Assembly (NCBI GenBank): GCA_017625035.1
Contig: JAGALX010000041.1
Location: 1-64,000, forward strand
Length of the DNA stretch: 64,000 nucleotides
Reading direction: 5' to 3'
Origin: Clostridia bacterium
GTDB lineage: Bacteria > Bacillota > Clostridia > TANB77 > CAG-508
The notes below the pieces were generated by a model, which was not told the origin of the DNA, did not search any database, and worked only from the letters and a program-made list of their open reading frames with translations. Of the stretch, positions 39,056 to 46,953 are shown piece after piece (position 1 is the stretch's first letter; each line of letters begins with the position of its first letter). The position numbers and the translations under genes are program-made.

Positions 39056-39613
39056 TTATATATCAAAAAAATATGTTGCTTCTAAATCGGCTTCATGCAC
39101 TAATAATGCAAGCGGATATTTTTTATATGCTGCACCTATTGTGTTATATAATTCTTTTGGCTCTGTGTATCCCATGTGCCAACGAATGCTGTATTTTTCT
39201 TCAGGAGTAAGTTTTATATATTCTGAAATCATCATTACAGATTTTTCTCCATGTCCATATGGTATTGTGTCTTCGATTGTGTAATATGGAACTTTTTCCC
39301 ATTCTCCTAAACTGTTTTTGGCATTTCTATAGTCTACTTTATAAAAATTTAATTTACATATGTCGTGTAGTAAACTTACAATTTTTATTGTATCATCTGA
39401 AACTTCTAGATTTATGACATTGTTTTTTACTTTATAATCTAATATTTCATAAACCTTTAAACTATGTTCTACTAGTCCACATTCGTAAGATCCATGAAAT
39501 CTAGTACTTGCGGGTGCTGTGAAAAAGTCTGTTTTTTCTAAAAAAGATATTAATTCTTCTATACCTTCTCTATTTGTGCTTCTTAATAATTGTATAAATT
39601 TTTCTTTCATCAT
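39056..39613 (-). CDS. HD-domain hydrolase
   Basis: 185 residues. HD metal ligands: LVEHSLKVYE (first His), LLHDICKLNF (HD), PYGHGEKSVMM and IRWHMGYTE. Length and order fit small HD hydrolases related to the YfbR/YhaM-like phage-associated family. Substrate not predictable, with nucleotide or nucleic acid phosphoesters most likely. GGAGG is better spaced to the second Met, so the real start may be 39610. Confidence 0.8.
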   Translation of the reverse strand: MMKEKFIQLLRSTNREGIEELISFLEKTDFFTAPASTRFHGSYECGLVEHSLKVYEILDYKVKNNVINLEVSDDTIKIVSLLHDICKLNFYKVDYRNAKNSLGEWEKVPYYTIEDTIPYGHGEKSVMMISEYIKLTPEEKYSIRWHMGYTEPKELYNTIGAAYKKYPLALLVHEADLEATYFFDI

Positions 39614-39786
39614 TTTCCTCCATTTATTAGTTATTTATATATTTATAATTTGGAATATACTTTTTCAATATTGCTTTAAAATGGTTTATATGTATTTGAT
39701 ATATATATTCAACTAATTTAAGTTCATATTTCAAATATATGAGTTATCTTATATGAACATTTTTTGATTTTATTTAACTACATATT

Positions 39787-41493
39787 TTACATTTTTTCTG
39801 GAACTTCAATTCCTAATAAGTTTAAACCTTGTTTTAAAACTGAACCTACCATATTGCTTAAATATAAACGAGCATCTTGAATTTCTTTTTCTTCTCCTAC
39901 TATGTGATTTTCAGCATAAAAACTACTAAATGCTTGTGCTAAATCTATTAAGTATCTTGAAATTATTGATGGTTCGTTTTTGTCAGCTGCCATTTTTATA
40001 GTATCACCAAATGAATATAGCAATTTGATTATATTCATTGAAGCATTATCTATTATTTTTTCTACATTTACTTCTTCTAATTTTGGAACATATCCAGCTT
40101 TTTCTATTATACTTTTTGTACGTACATAAATATATTGAACATATGGTCCTGTTTCTCCTGCAAAGTTTAGCATTATATCCCAATCAAATACTTCATCTTT
40201 AATTCTATTATTATATAAATCATTAAATATAACTGCACCAATACCTACTTTTTTAGCAACTTCTTCTTTATTTTCTAAGTTAGGATTTTTTTCTTCTATT
40301 ACTTTGCTTGCTCTTGAAACTGCTTCTGATAAGATTTCGTCTAATTTAATAGCATTTCCTTCCCTTGTTGACATTTTCCCAGTTTTTAGTCTTACCATAC
40401 CAAATGGTATATGGTATAATCCTTTTTTGTATTTTTCATCCATATCTAATAATTGTGCAACTTCAAAAACTTGGTTAAAGTGTAAGTTTTGTTCATATGC
40501 TACAACATATAATATTTTTTCATAATCATAATTTCTTGCTCTGTATAATATTGCTGCTAAATCACGTGTATCATATGTTGTTGTACCATCTGATTTTATA
40601 ATCATACAAGGAGCCATTCCTTTATGTTCTAAATCTATGATTTTAGCACCTTGAGATTTAACTAACTTCCCTGATTTTTCTAACATTTCAACTATTTCTG
40701 GCATTTTATCTGTATAGAAAGCTTCTCCATTGTTTGAATCAAATGATATGCCTAATATATCATAAACTCTTTGAAATTCTTGCAAACTTAAATCTCTAAA
40801 TTTTTGCCAAAGTTCTTTGCAATATGGATCCCCATCTTCAAGCTTTTTGAAATTATTTCTACACTCTTCTAATATAGATTCATCTTCTTTACAAGCTTTT
40901 GATATTCTTACGTAAATTTTAGTAAGCTCTTCTATAGGATTTGAATCAATATCATATTCGTCTCCCCATCTTTTATAACCTTCTATAAGTTTACCAAATT
41001 GAGTTCCCCAGTCACCTAAATGGTTTACACTTATTGAATTATATCCTAAAAATTTATATATTTTATATAAAGATGCTCCAATAACAGTTGAACGTAAATG
41101 CCCTATATGAAATGGTTTTGCAATATTTGGTGCTGAATAATCTATAACTATATTTTTACCTTTTCCCTCTTCTGATGAACCAAATTTTTCTTGTTTTTTA
41201 TTAAATTCTTCTATAACTTCTTGTACTATCATTTTTTTACTAATATAGAAATTTAAATATCCACCTACAACTTCTACCTTCTCTATATTTTCATCTAATG
41301 TGATTTTTTCTTTTAATTCTGCTGCTATCATTTGAGGTGCTTTGCGCATTTGTTTTGCTAGTTTAAAGCATGGGAATGCATAATCTCCCATTGTAGAATC
41401 TTTTGGTATTTCTATAAAAGATTCTAACTCTTCAATTGATAATTGTACTTCTTTTGAAATTATTTTTGCAATTTCATTTTTTAAATTTTTCAT
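39787..41493 (-). CDS. argS: Arginyl-tRNA synthetase
   Basis: 568 residues. The N-terminal tRNA-recognition domain is followed by the class I HIGH region AKPFHIGHLRSTVIG, then GKMSTREGNAI (KMSKS equivalent) and the C-terminal anticodon-binding helical domain ending in the typical LGIEVPEKM. It charges tRNA-Arg. A T-box leader and a near-consensus promoter lie upstream, so expression should rise when tRNA-Arg is uncharged. A repeat element lies between the T-box terminator and the start codon. Confidence 0.96.
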   Translation of the reverse strand: MKNLKNEIAKIISKEVQLSIEELESFIEIPKDSTMGDYAFPCFKLAKQMRKAPQMIAAELKEKITLDENIEKVEVVGGYLNFYISKKMIVQEVIEEFNKKQEKFGSSEEGKGKNIVIDYSAPNIAKPFHIGHLRSTVIGASLYKIYKFLGYNSISVNHLGDWGTQFGKLIEGYKRWGDEYDIDSNPIEELTKIYVRISKACKEDESILEECRNNFKKLEDGDPYCKELWQKFRDLSLQEFQRVYDILGISFDSNNGEAFYTDKMPEIVEMLEKSGKLVKSQGAKIIDLEHKGMAPCMIIKSDGTTTYDTRDLAAILYRARNYDYEKILYVVAYEQNLHFNQVFEVAQLLDMDEKYKKGLYHIPFGMVRLKTGKMSTREGNAIKLDEILSEAVSRASKVIEEKNPNLENKEEVAKKVGIGAVIFNDLYNNRIKDEVFDWDIMLNFAGETGPYVQYIYVRTKSIIEKAGYVPKLEEVNVEKIIDNASMNIIKLLYSFGDTIKMAADKNEPSIISRYLIDLAQAFSSFYAENHIVGEEKEIQDARLYLSNMVGSVLKQGLNLLGIEVPEKM

Positions 41494-41512
41494 AAAATCT
41501 CCTTTCTTTCCG

Positions 41513-41653
41513 TGGAATTAGGGACGGTTCTCTTTTCCCATTTTTGGGAATTTGGGACAGTCTTAAAAATTTTAAGACGTTCAACAAATTATTAATGTTT
41601 TAAGACTGTCCCAAATTCCCAAAAATGGGAAAAGAGAACCGTCCCCAATTCCA
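41513..41653. repeat. GGGGACGGTTCT palindromic repeat, full copy B
   Basis: Inverted arms of 53 nt (41513-41565 and 41601-41653) with a single mismatch (A for G at 41520) around about 35 nt. The arms share TTCCCATTTTTGGGAATTTGGGACA and ACGGTTCTC with copy A. It stands in the argS leader downstream of the T-box terminator, so it is transcribed as part of the argS mRNA. Confidence 0.85.
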
Positions 41654-41657
41654 CACA

Positions 41658-41892
41658 AAAAAACGCACTTACTAGATTGCTCTAGAGGTGCGCTTTGCAT
41701 GGTACCACTCTAATTGACTATAAAAAATATATAGCCCACTCAAAATCTGTAACGTAGATGTACGAATTGCAATACTGTTATTTCCTGCAATTACTCTCAA
41801 GCTCTAATAATTACTAAATTTCTGCTGGACTTCCACTCTGTTCCAGCTCGCTAGAGAAATTTTGGGTTAGTGATTATTTTCTTGATCAACGA
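41658..41892 (-). promoter_or_regulatory. T-box riboswitch, tRNA-Arg, upstream of argS
   Basis: On the minus strand a stem I begins near 41890. Its lower helices pair TCAAG with CTTGA and AATAATCACTAA with TTAGTAATTATT, leaving AGAG as the internal loop, so the specifier codon is probably AGA (Arg). The apical part AGCTGG..AGTGG..CCAGCA is present. The antiterminator T-box core GAGTGGTACCATGC is at 41697-41710. It is followed by a terminator, CGCAC..CTAGA..TCTAG..GTGCG plus seven T, at 41658-41692. Uncharged tRNA-Arg should favour read-through into argS. Confidence 0.88.
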
Positions 41893-41915
41893 TTTTTTAT
41901 TTATTAATATTTAGT

Positions 41916-41944
41916 ATTATATTGTATTTGTAGTGTTTTGTCAA
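41916..41944 (-). promoter_or_regulatory. Consensus promoter for the T-box/argS transcript
   Basis: TTGACA and TATAAT, both exact consensus, are separated by 17 nt. The T-box begins about 25 nt later. Confidence 0.8.
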
Positions 41945-42000
41945 ATCTATTTTTTATATTTTATGTCAATGTTTTGATATTTCTGCTTAAATTTAATTAA

Positions 42001-42170
42001 TCTAAATATCGTTATTCTTATAAAGATGCTTTAAAACAACTTGGATTGGAGGATGATATCATATGAACTATTCTATATCATTCAAATCAGAGGCTTTGAA
42101 ATTTATACAAAAGCAATACAAAGATCAACAAATGAGATTAGTTGGATTAAAATCATTATTTATTTTATGA
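42001..42170 (+). pseudogene. Relic toxin-antitoxin module (RelB/RelE-like)
   Basis: The frame 42001-42066 encodes only an antitoxin-like tail, KYRYSYKDALKQLGLEDDII, with a stop codon just before it. The next frame starts by ATATGA overlap at 42063 behind a GGAGG site. It encodes 35 residues, MNYSISFKSEALKFIQKQY..., matching the first strand and helix of RelE/ParE toxins before it breaks off near the end of the opposite-strand NUDIX gene. Overlap and order are those of a type II module. Both genes are truncated, so it cannot be active as it stands. Confidence 0.6.
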
Positions 42171-42625
42171 ACTGGAAAAATATTATCTTTTAATACTTGT
42201 TTTATTACCTGTGGCATTATAATTTTATCATCTAAATCCTCTAAACTTATCCATTCATATTGTATTTGTTTTTCTTTATTTCCTTCTATATTTTTTAGGG
42301 TTGTTTCTATTTTTTTATCGTCATCGTTTATAAACTCAGCTTTATGAATAAACATTATTTCATGATATTTTTTATTTTTTAACTCAAAAAAGTTTTCAAT
42401 TGTTGAAATATATCCTGTTATTTCAATATCTTTTCCTAGCTCTTCTTTAATTTCTCTTTTAACTGCATCAGCTGAATTTTCACCAAATTTTACTCTTCCG
42501 CCAAGTAGGGCATAATATGTATCTTTAGTATTACGGTGCAATAATACTTTATTGTTATGTATAATAATTGCTGCTGCTCTACAATTTAATCTCCAATCTT
42601 TTACATCTACTGTTATATCTTCCAT
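42125..42625 (-). CDS. NUDIX hydrolase
   Basis: 166 residues. The NUDIX box is GGRVKFGENSADAVKREIKEELGKD (about residues 42-66), with the Glu residues that bind Mg2+ all present. It hydrolyses nucleoside diphosphates linked to some moiety. The substrate is not predictable. It ends against the relic toxin gene on the other strand. Confidence 0.88.
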   Translation of the reverse strand: MEDITVDVKDWRLNCRAAAIIIHNNKVLLHRNTKDTYYALLGGRVKFGENSADAVKREIKEELGKDIEITGYISTIENFFELKNKKYHEIMFIHKAEFINDDDKKIETTLKNIEGNKEKQIQYEWISLEDLDDKIIMPQVIKQVLKDNIFPVHKINNDFNPTNLIC

Positions 42626-42679
42626 AAAATTTTCCTCCTTTTATATTTGTTTTTACGCTGGAATCGCACACATGGCGCA

Positions 42680-42842
42680 CGTTGTGAACGCACATTGGGG
42701 GACGTTGCACATTGGGGACGCCCCCCAATGTGCGATTTTTCCTTTTTTGGTAATTTGGGTATTGACTTTTATAACAATAAATTCAAGCTCTGTCCCAATT
42801 TCCCAAAAATGGGAAATTAAAACCGTCCCCTTTTCCCTTTTT
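42680..42842. repeat. Degenerate copy of the GGGGACGG repeat with a G-rich hairpin
   Basis: 42790-42835 holds a half-copy (TGTCCCAATTTCCC, AAATGGGAAATTAAAACCGTCCCC). 42689-42734 holds a hairpin CGCACATTGGGGG / CCCCCCAATGTGCG with a second TTGGGGACG in its loop. The two parts look like diverged arms of one element. An ORF across it (42653-42853) is only the repeat read in frame. Confidence 0.65.
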
Positions 42843-42852
42843 TCTTTTCCCA

Positions 42853-45039
42853 TTATTTTAATAATCTGGTTAGTTCCCCTGTATAAAAAATATCTAATTT
42901 ACTCATTGCTCTTGTTATAGTTACATATAATAATTTTATGTCTAAACTACTATCTGTATATTTGCTATTACTTGCATCTGAAATAATAACACAGTCGAAT
43001 TCTAATCCTTTTGCTAAATATGATGGTACTATTGAAATACCAGAATTATATTCAGAATCTTTTCCTTTTATTAATTTTACATCTTTTCTAATTTTAGAAA
43101 ATTTCTTTTCTATTGTTTCACATTCATTCATGTCTTTTCCAATTATTGCAATTGATTTATATCCTTTTTCTAAATAATGTTCTATTCTACTATTAATATT
43201 ATTTAAAAGATTTTCTATATTCTCGCATTTTTGCATATTGATTGAATTTTTTCTATCAATTACTGGCTCTCCTAAAACTATATATTCCTTTTCATAATCT
43301 GGTAATTTATTTATTACAGAATTTGCAACATCCATTATTTCTTTTGTTGTTCTGTAAGTTTTTTGCAAAGTAGTATATGTTGTTTTTACATCTTTAAATT
43401 CTACATCTATAAATCGTTTCCAGTTTTCTATTCCTCTATAATAGTGAACTCCTTGTGCTATATCTCCTAGTATTGTCATTGAATTACTATTTAATATGGT
43501 TTTTAGTACATCAAATTGAAATTCTCCATAATCTTGAGCTTCATCTATTACAACATGTTTTATTCTACATTTTTCTTTTATTCCAAATATTTTTATTTGG
43601 ATATACATAAGTGGTGCTAAATCTTCAAATGAAATTTCGTTTTTACTTAAATTATTTAAGGTGTTTTGTTTTAAATATGTAAGTACTTCATTTGAATTTG
43701 TTAAGTAGTTATCTATAAAATCTTTATAATATTTTACTGGGTCCATTTTCGGAATTTGTCCTAAATATGTCGCTACAATTTTTTTGCTACCTTTTTCTAA
43801 TAGCTTAATTGTTTTATCATATTCATCATATACTTTAACTCTCTCTTCTCCGACTAGGTCTGCTATTTTCGCGCTTCTCTCGGCTTTTATTTTTTCTATT
43901 ATTTGTGGAGCTTTCTTTTTTAATGCTGAAACTAAATTCTTTTCAATTTCATTAATTCTTGTTGTATAATTGTACATTTTATAAGTGTTTTTAAACAAAT
44001 AATCTATGTCATTATATTTCATTATTGTATAATCCATAAAACAAAAATCATTTTTTGGTATGTAATTATTTTCTACTACACTTAAATATTCATCTAATAT
44101 TTTTTTAAAGGTTATTGATGATTTGAATTTTGCTTCTTTTATCATTACATCAACTTTACCTTTATTTATTTGATCAAACTCTTTATTGACTATAATAACT
44201 AATTTTTCGTTATTATCTGATATTTTTAATTTTTTACCTATAATATCATAAGCAAAATCTTCGAATGTGTATTGTTTTACATCATTTACACCTAAATCTG
44301 GAAGAATGTTTGATATATAATTTAAAAAGAATCTTGTTGGTGCTATTATCATAAATTCTTCTGGTTTAAATTCTTTTTCGTAGTTGTAAATTAAATATGC
44401 TATTCTATGAAGAGCTATTGTTGTTTTTCCACTTCCTGCAACTCCTTGCACAATTAGTGGAGAATTTATATCTGCTCTTATAATTTTATTTTGCTCATCT
44501 TGAATTGTAGCAACAATATTTTTTAATCTATCATCTGCCTTTTCTTCTAAAGCACTTTGTAATAATTCGTCATTACCTGTAACATTTATATCTACATATT
44601 TTAGTAGTTCTTGATTTTCTATAATATATTGCCTTTTTAGAATAATTTCTCCTTCAATTTGCTCTCCTAAACATTCATATGATGCTTTTCCAATTTTACC
44701 TTCATAATACAAATTTGATATTGGAGCCCTCCAATCTACTATTATTGGATATGCGGTTTTGTTATCTAATAAAGAAATTTTTCCTATGTACAGTTTTTCT
44801 AGATCTTTAGAATTTTCTTTAAAATCCATTCTTGCAAAATAAGGTTTATCTTTTATCTTTTTTATATCATCTAATTTTTTTATTTGAGATTGTAAGATAT
44901 TTGCTTTTGCAATGTTTTCTAAATCATAATTCATATCACTACTACTTAGTGAATTTTCAAGTTCGTTTTCTTCTTCGTTTATCTTTTTAACTATTTCTTT
45001 AAGTTTTTGTTTTTCTTGTGAAAAAACTTCCTCTTCCAT
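42853..45039 (-). CDS. helD: HelD-type UvrD-family helicase, RNA polymerase recycling factor
   Basis: 728 residues from the ATG with GGGAGG 9 nt upstream (a TTG six codons earlier is within the ribosome binding site). An N-terminal coiled coil (about 1-60) is followed by the HelD signature YIGKISLLDNKTAYPIIVDWRAPISNLYYEG. Walker A is VVQGVAGSGKTTIALHR, motif II HVVIDEAQDYGEFQ, and motif VI near the end is LLYVTITRAM. HelD clears stalled RNA polymerase. An orphan 5S-like RNA gene lies immediately upstream. Confidence 0.9.
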   Translation of the reverse strand: MEEEVFSQEKQKLKEIVKKINEEENELENSLSSSDMNYDLENIAKANILQSQIKKLDDIKKIKDKPYFARMDFKENSKDLEKLYIGKISLLDNKTAYPIIVDWRAPISNLYYEGKIGKASYECLGEQIEGEIILKRQYIIENQELLKYVDINVTGNDELLQSALEEKADDRLKNIVATIQDEQNKIIRADINSPLIVQGVAGSGKTTIALHRIAYLIYNYEKEFKPEEFMIIAPTRFFLNYISNILPDLGVNDVKQYTFEDFAYDIIGKKLKISDNNEKLVIIVNKEFDQINKGKVDVMIKEAKFKSSITFKKILDEYLSVVENNYIPKNDFCFMDYTIMKYNDIDYLFKNTYKMYNYTTRINEIEKNLVSALKKKAPQIIEKIKAERSAKIADLVGEERVKVYDEYDKTIKLLEKGSKKIVATYLGQIPKMDPVKYYKDFIDNYLTNSNEVLTYLKQNTLNNLSKNEISFEDLAPLMYIQIKIFGIKEKCRIKHVVIDEAQDYGEFQFDVLKTILNSNSMTILGDIAQGVHYYRGIENWKRFIDVEFKDVKTTYTTLQKTYRTTKEIMDVANSVINKLPDYEKEYIVLGEPVIDRKNSINMQKCENIENLLNNINSRIEHYLEKGYKSIAIIGKDMNECETIEKKFSKIRKDVKLIKGKDSEYNSGISIVPSYLAKGLEFDCVIISDASNSKYTDSSLDIKLLYVTITRAMSKLDIFYTGELTRLLK

Positions 45040-45170
45040 TATTAATTTACCTCCCAATATTTACTTTTAAATTTTTTTCTTTAATTCCTCCTTTACTAAT
45101 AAATTGACCAATCTCCATTAGTCTTATTGCAATAAATTTTCCTTCTTAAATATTTATTATATTTTGAGAC

Positions 45171-45206
45171 GCAAAAATACCAAGTATTTTATTTAATACT
45201 TGGTAT
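45171..45206 (-). terminator. Terminator of the 5S-like RNA
   Basis: ATACCAAGTATT and AATACTTGGTAT are perfect inverse copies with a 6-nt loop, followed by TTTTTGC on the minus strand. Confidence 0.75.
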
Positions 45207-45222
45207 CTATATGATTTTGTTT

Positions 45223-45360
45223 GTTTCGTAATATTTAATATAGACCAATCTAATTTTGCAATACTTAAAAATGATACATAAAATCATATAAATACTGAAA
45301 AAGTAGAGTTTGACTACTGTGTTCGGAATGGTTACAGGTATCCCTCTAAATTCACGACAC
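45223..45360 (-). rRNA. Orphan, divergent 5S rRNA-like RNA
   Basis: On the minus strand TTAGAGGGATACCTGTAACC and CCATTCCGAACACAGTAGTC closely match the conserved helix II/loop B/helix III/loop C part of bacterial 5S rRNA, followed by CTCTA to close helix II. The 3' half has lost the sequence but keeps a fold: CAGTATT pairs with AGTATTG (helix V position) around a hairpin ATGAT..ATCAT. Ends GTGTCGTGA and TTACGAAAC can pair as helix I. No 16S, 23S or tRNA is near. It has its own promoter and terminator. If the promoter is used, transcription starts a few nt inside helix I. A pseudogene or a 5S-derived regulatory RNA are both possible. Confidence 0.6.
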
Positions 45361-45362
45361 TT

Positions 45363-45391
45363 ATCTTAACATTGTAAAAGTCGTTTGTCAA
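45363..45391 (-). promoter_or_regulatory. Promoter of the 5S-like RNA
   Basis: TTGACA and TAAGAT are separated by 17 nt directly before the 5S-like sequence. Confidence 0.65.
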
Positions 45392-45400
45392 CAATTTTTT

Positions 45401-46294
45401 TTATTTTGTTTTTTCGAAATATCTTTTTAATAACTCTAATCCACATATTATAACGCCTCCGATTACGAATGCTATTATATTAAATGTTGAAAATGTCATA
45501 GCAGCTTGTGGAACATCTAATGTTGTTGGCCCCATGACAATAGAATACATAGATCCAATCATCATTCCTAGTATAGCAAAAACTGTTTGTGAACGATATT
45601 TTTCTAGGCATTTACGAATTAATTTTGTAAATGTTAATATTCCTGCAACCATACCTAATCCAAATACTATTAGTATTGGTAGAACTGAAAAATCAAATGA
45701 TATTAATGCTTTTGCTCTAGTCATTATTGGTATGTATAGTCCAAATATTAGTAATAATGTTGACCCTGATATTCCTGGTAATATCATTGCTGATATTGCT
45801 ATCATTGCTGCAATAAATACATATATTATTGTTCCTATGTTAAAATTATTGATATCTACATTCATTCCACCTGTAGAAGTTAAAAGTGAAATTCCTACAA
45901 CTACTGCAATTCCTAGTAGCAAAAATATTAAATGTTTATATTTTCCTTTTATAGTGTTTTTTTCTTCTCTTATAACTACTGGTATCGCAAATAGTATGAA
46001 ACCTAAAAATAATGAACTCATTGTATATATTTTAGTGTTAAAGAAATTAGCTAAAACACTTGCTGCTATTAAAAATCCAACTACCCATCCGCAACCAAGT
46101 TTAATTAAAAATTTAAGTGCTTCTTTTTTCTTTTCCATATTTCCTCTGAATAAATCATCAAGTGAACCTATAAATTTATCGTAAAATCCTAATAAAAATG
46201 CTATTGTTCCTCCTGATACACCTGGCACGCTGTCTGCTAGTGCCATGCAAAATCCGTTAATGAAATTCATTATAAAATCTTTTACTTTTTTCAA
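45401..46294 (-). CDS. DUF368 family membrane protein (PopT-like polyprenyl-phosphate transporter)
   Basis: 297 residues, about eight membrane segments. The family signature is NGFCMALADSVPGVSGGTIAFLLGFYDKFIGSLDDL at the N-terminus, with a second AMILPGISGSTLLLIFGLY repeat. DUF368 proteins have been linked to recycling of undecaprenyl phosphate across the membrane. The start is a TTG with GGAGAGG 8 nt upstream. It ends just before the 5S-like promoter. Confidence 0.85.
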   Translation of the reverse strand: MKKVKDFIMNFINGFCMALADSVPGVSGGTIAFLLGFYDKFIGSLDDLFRGNMEKKKEALKFLIKLGCGWVVGFLIAASVLANFFNTKIYTMSSLFLGFILFAIPVVIREEKNTIKGKYKHLIFLLLGIAVVVGISLLTSTGGMNVDINNFNIGTIIYVFIAAMIAISAMILPGISGSTLLLIFGLYIPIMTRAKALISFDFSVLPILIVFGLGMVAGILTFTKLIRKCLEKYRSQTVFAILGMMIGSMYSIVMGPTTLDVPQAAMTFSTFNIIAFVIGGVIICGLELLKRYFEKTK

Positions 46295-46338
46295 TTGTTA
46301 TTCCTCTCCTATTCTATATATTTTTTTACAGTGTAGAC

Positions 46339-46367
46339 ATTATTTCATAAAAGGACTTTAAAGTCAA
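46339..46367 (-). promoter_or_regulatory. Promoter of the DUF368 gene
   Basis: TTGACT and AATAAT are separated by 17 nt, about 45 nt before the TTG start. Confidence 0.5.
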
Positions 46368-46513
46368 TACTTTTTGTGGAATGAATAAACCAGGTTATAA
46401 TTTCGTACAAATTGCTTTTTCTTCATAGAATTGCTTTTAACTTTTACTTGATGGCTCAATTATAATCAAGCATTCCCGAGCTTATATTTTATTGAAAAAA
46501 ATTTTTTTGATTT

Positions 46514-46543
46514 TTGTATAATTTTTTTCTTTCTGTTTATAAT
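46514..46543 (+). promoter_or_regulatory. Promoter of the putative structured RNA
   Basis: TTGTAT and a consensus TATAAT are separated by 18 nt. Predicted start near 46550. Confidence 0.5.
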
Positions 46544-46549
46544 ATCTAT

Positions 46550-46952
46550 TGTAAGGTTAATATTAGTTGGACTAAGAGTATTATTAGTTTGAATATTTCA
46601 GATTTTTAATATTCGAGCAAAGATTATTTATGGCTTATTAAAAATAGGTTATAACTAGTCGGCGATGCGAGGAATATGTGTATTAATTTTATTGGTATAT
46701 ATTTTTTCAAAGTTATGAGTGTTCTTGTACAAAATAATGATTATTTTTAGTCCTAACTTTCAAAGGATGAATATAATTATTATATGTGCATTTGCATTCT
46801 AGTGAATGATTAATATGTTTGGCAATGAAATTTATTTATATAGTAATATATATTAGATTTTTGGTTTAGATATATTAGTTTTAACCGAAGATTAATATTA
46901 GCTTTATAGGATAATAGCATGTAAAATTTATTTTTACATGCTATTATTTTTA
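46550..46952 (+). ncRNA. Putative structured non-coding RNA, about 400 nt
   Basis: This interval between the DUF368 gene and znuB lies between a plus-strand promoter and a strong terminator and contains no ORF beyond a few codons. Stems are visible: GGTTAA (46555-46560) with TTAACC (46881-46886) could close the domain, GAATATT with AATATTC (46591-46614), and AAAGTTA with TAACTTT (46709-46760) enclosing AAATAATGATTATTT. A G+C-richer island, AGTCGGCGATGCGAGG, stands near 46660. It does not show the conserved cores of RNase P, tmRNA, SRP or 6S RNA that I looked for. Transcription is inferred. Confidence 0.4.
46913..46952. terminator. Bidirectional terminator, znuB / putative RNA
   Basis: AATAGCATGTAAAA and TTTTACATGCTATT are perfect inverse copies with a short loop. 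T-rich tracts stand on both sides. Confidence 0.8.
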
Positions 46953-46953
46953 T

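Noticed and set aside
42653-42853. 66-codon ORF on the minus strand next to helD
   Set aside because: It is the diverged GGGGACGG repeat read in frame (GKEKREKGTVLISHFWEIG...), and the same false peptide arises before spoIIIAF at 59649. No ribosome binding site.
45061-45120. Short ORF (about 23 codons) between the 5S-like terminator and helD
   Set aside because: No ribosome binding site, A+T-driven composition, and it overlaps the helD Shine-Dalgarno. Nothing supports translation.
46762-46805. 11-codon ORF in the putative structured RNA
   Set aside because: Too short and no supporting pattern. The interval is better explained as RNA.
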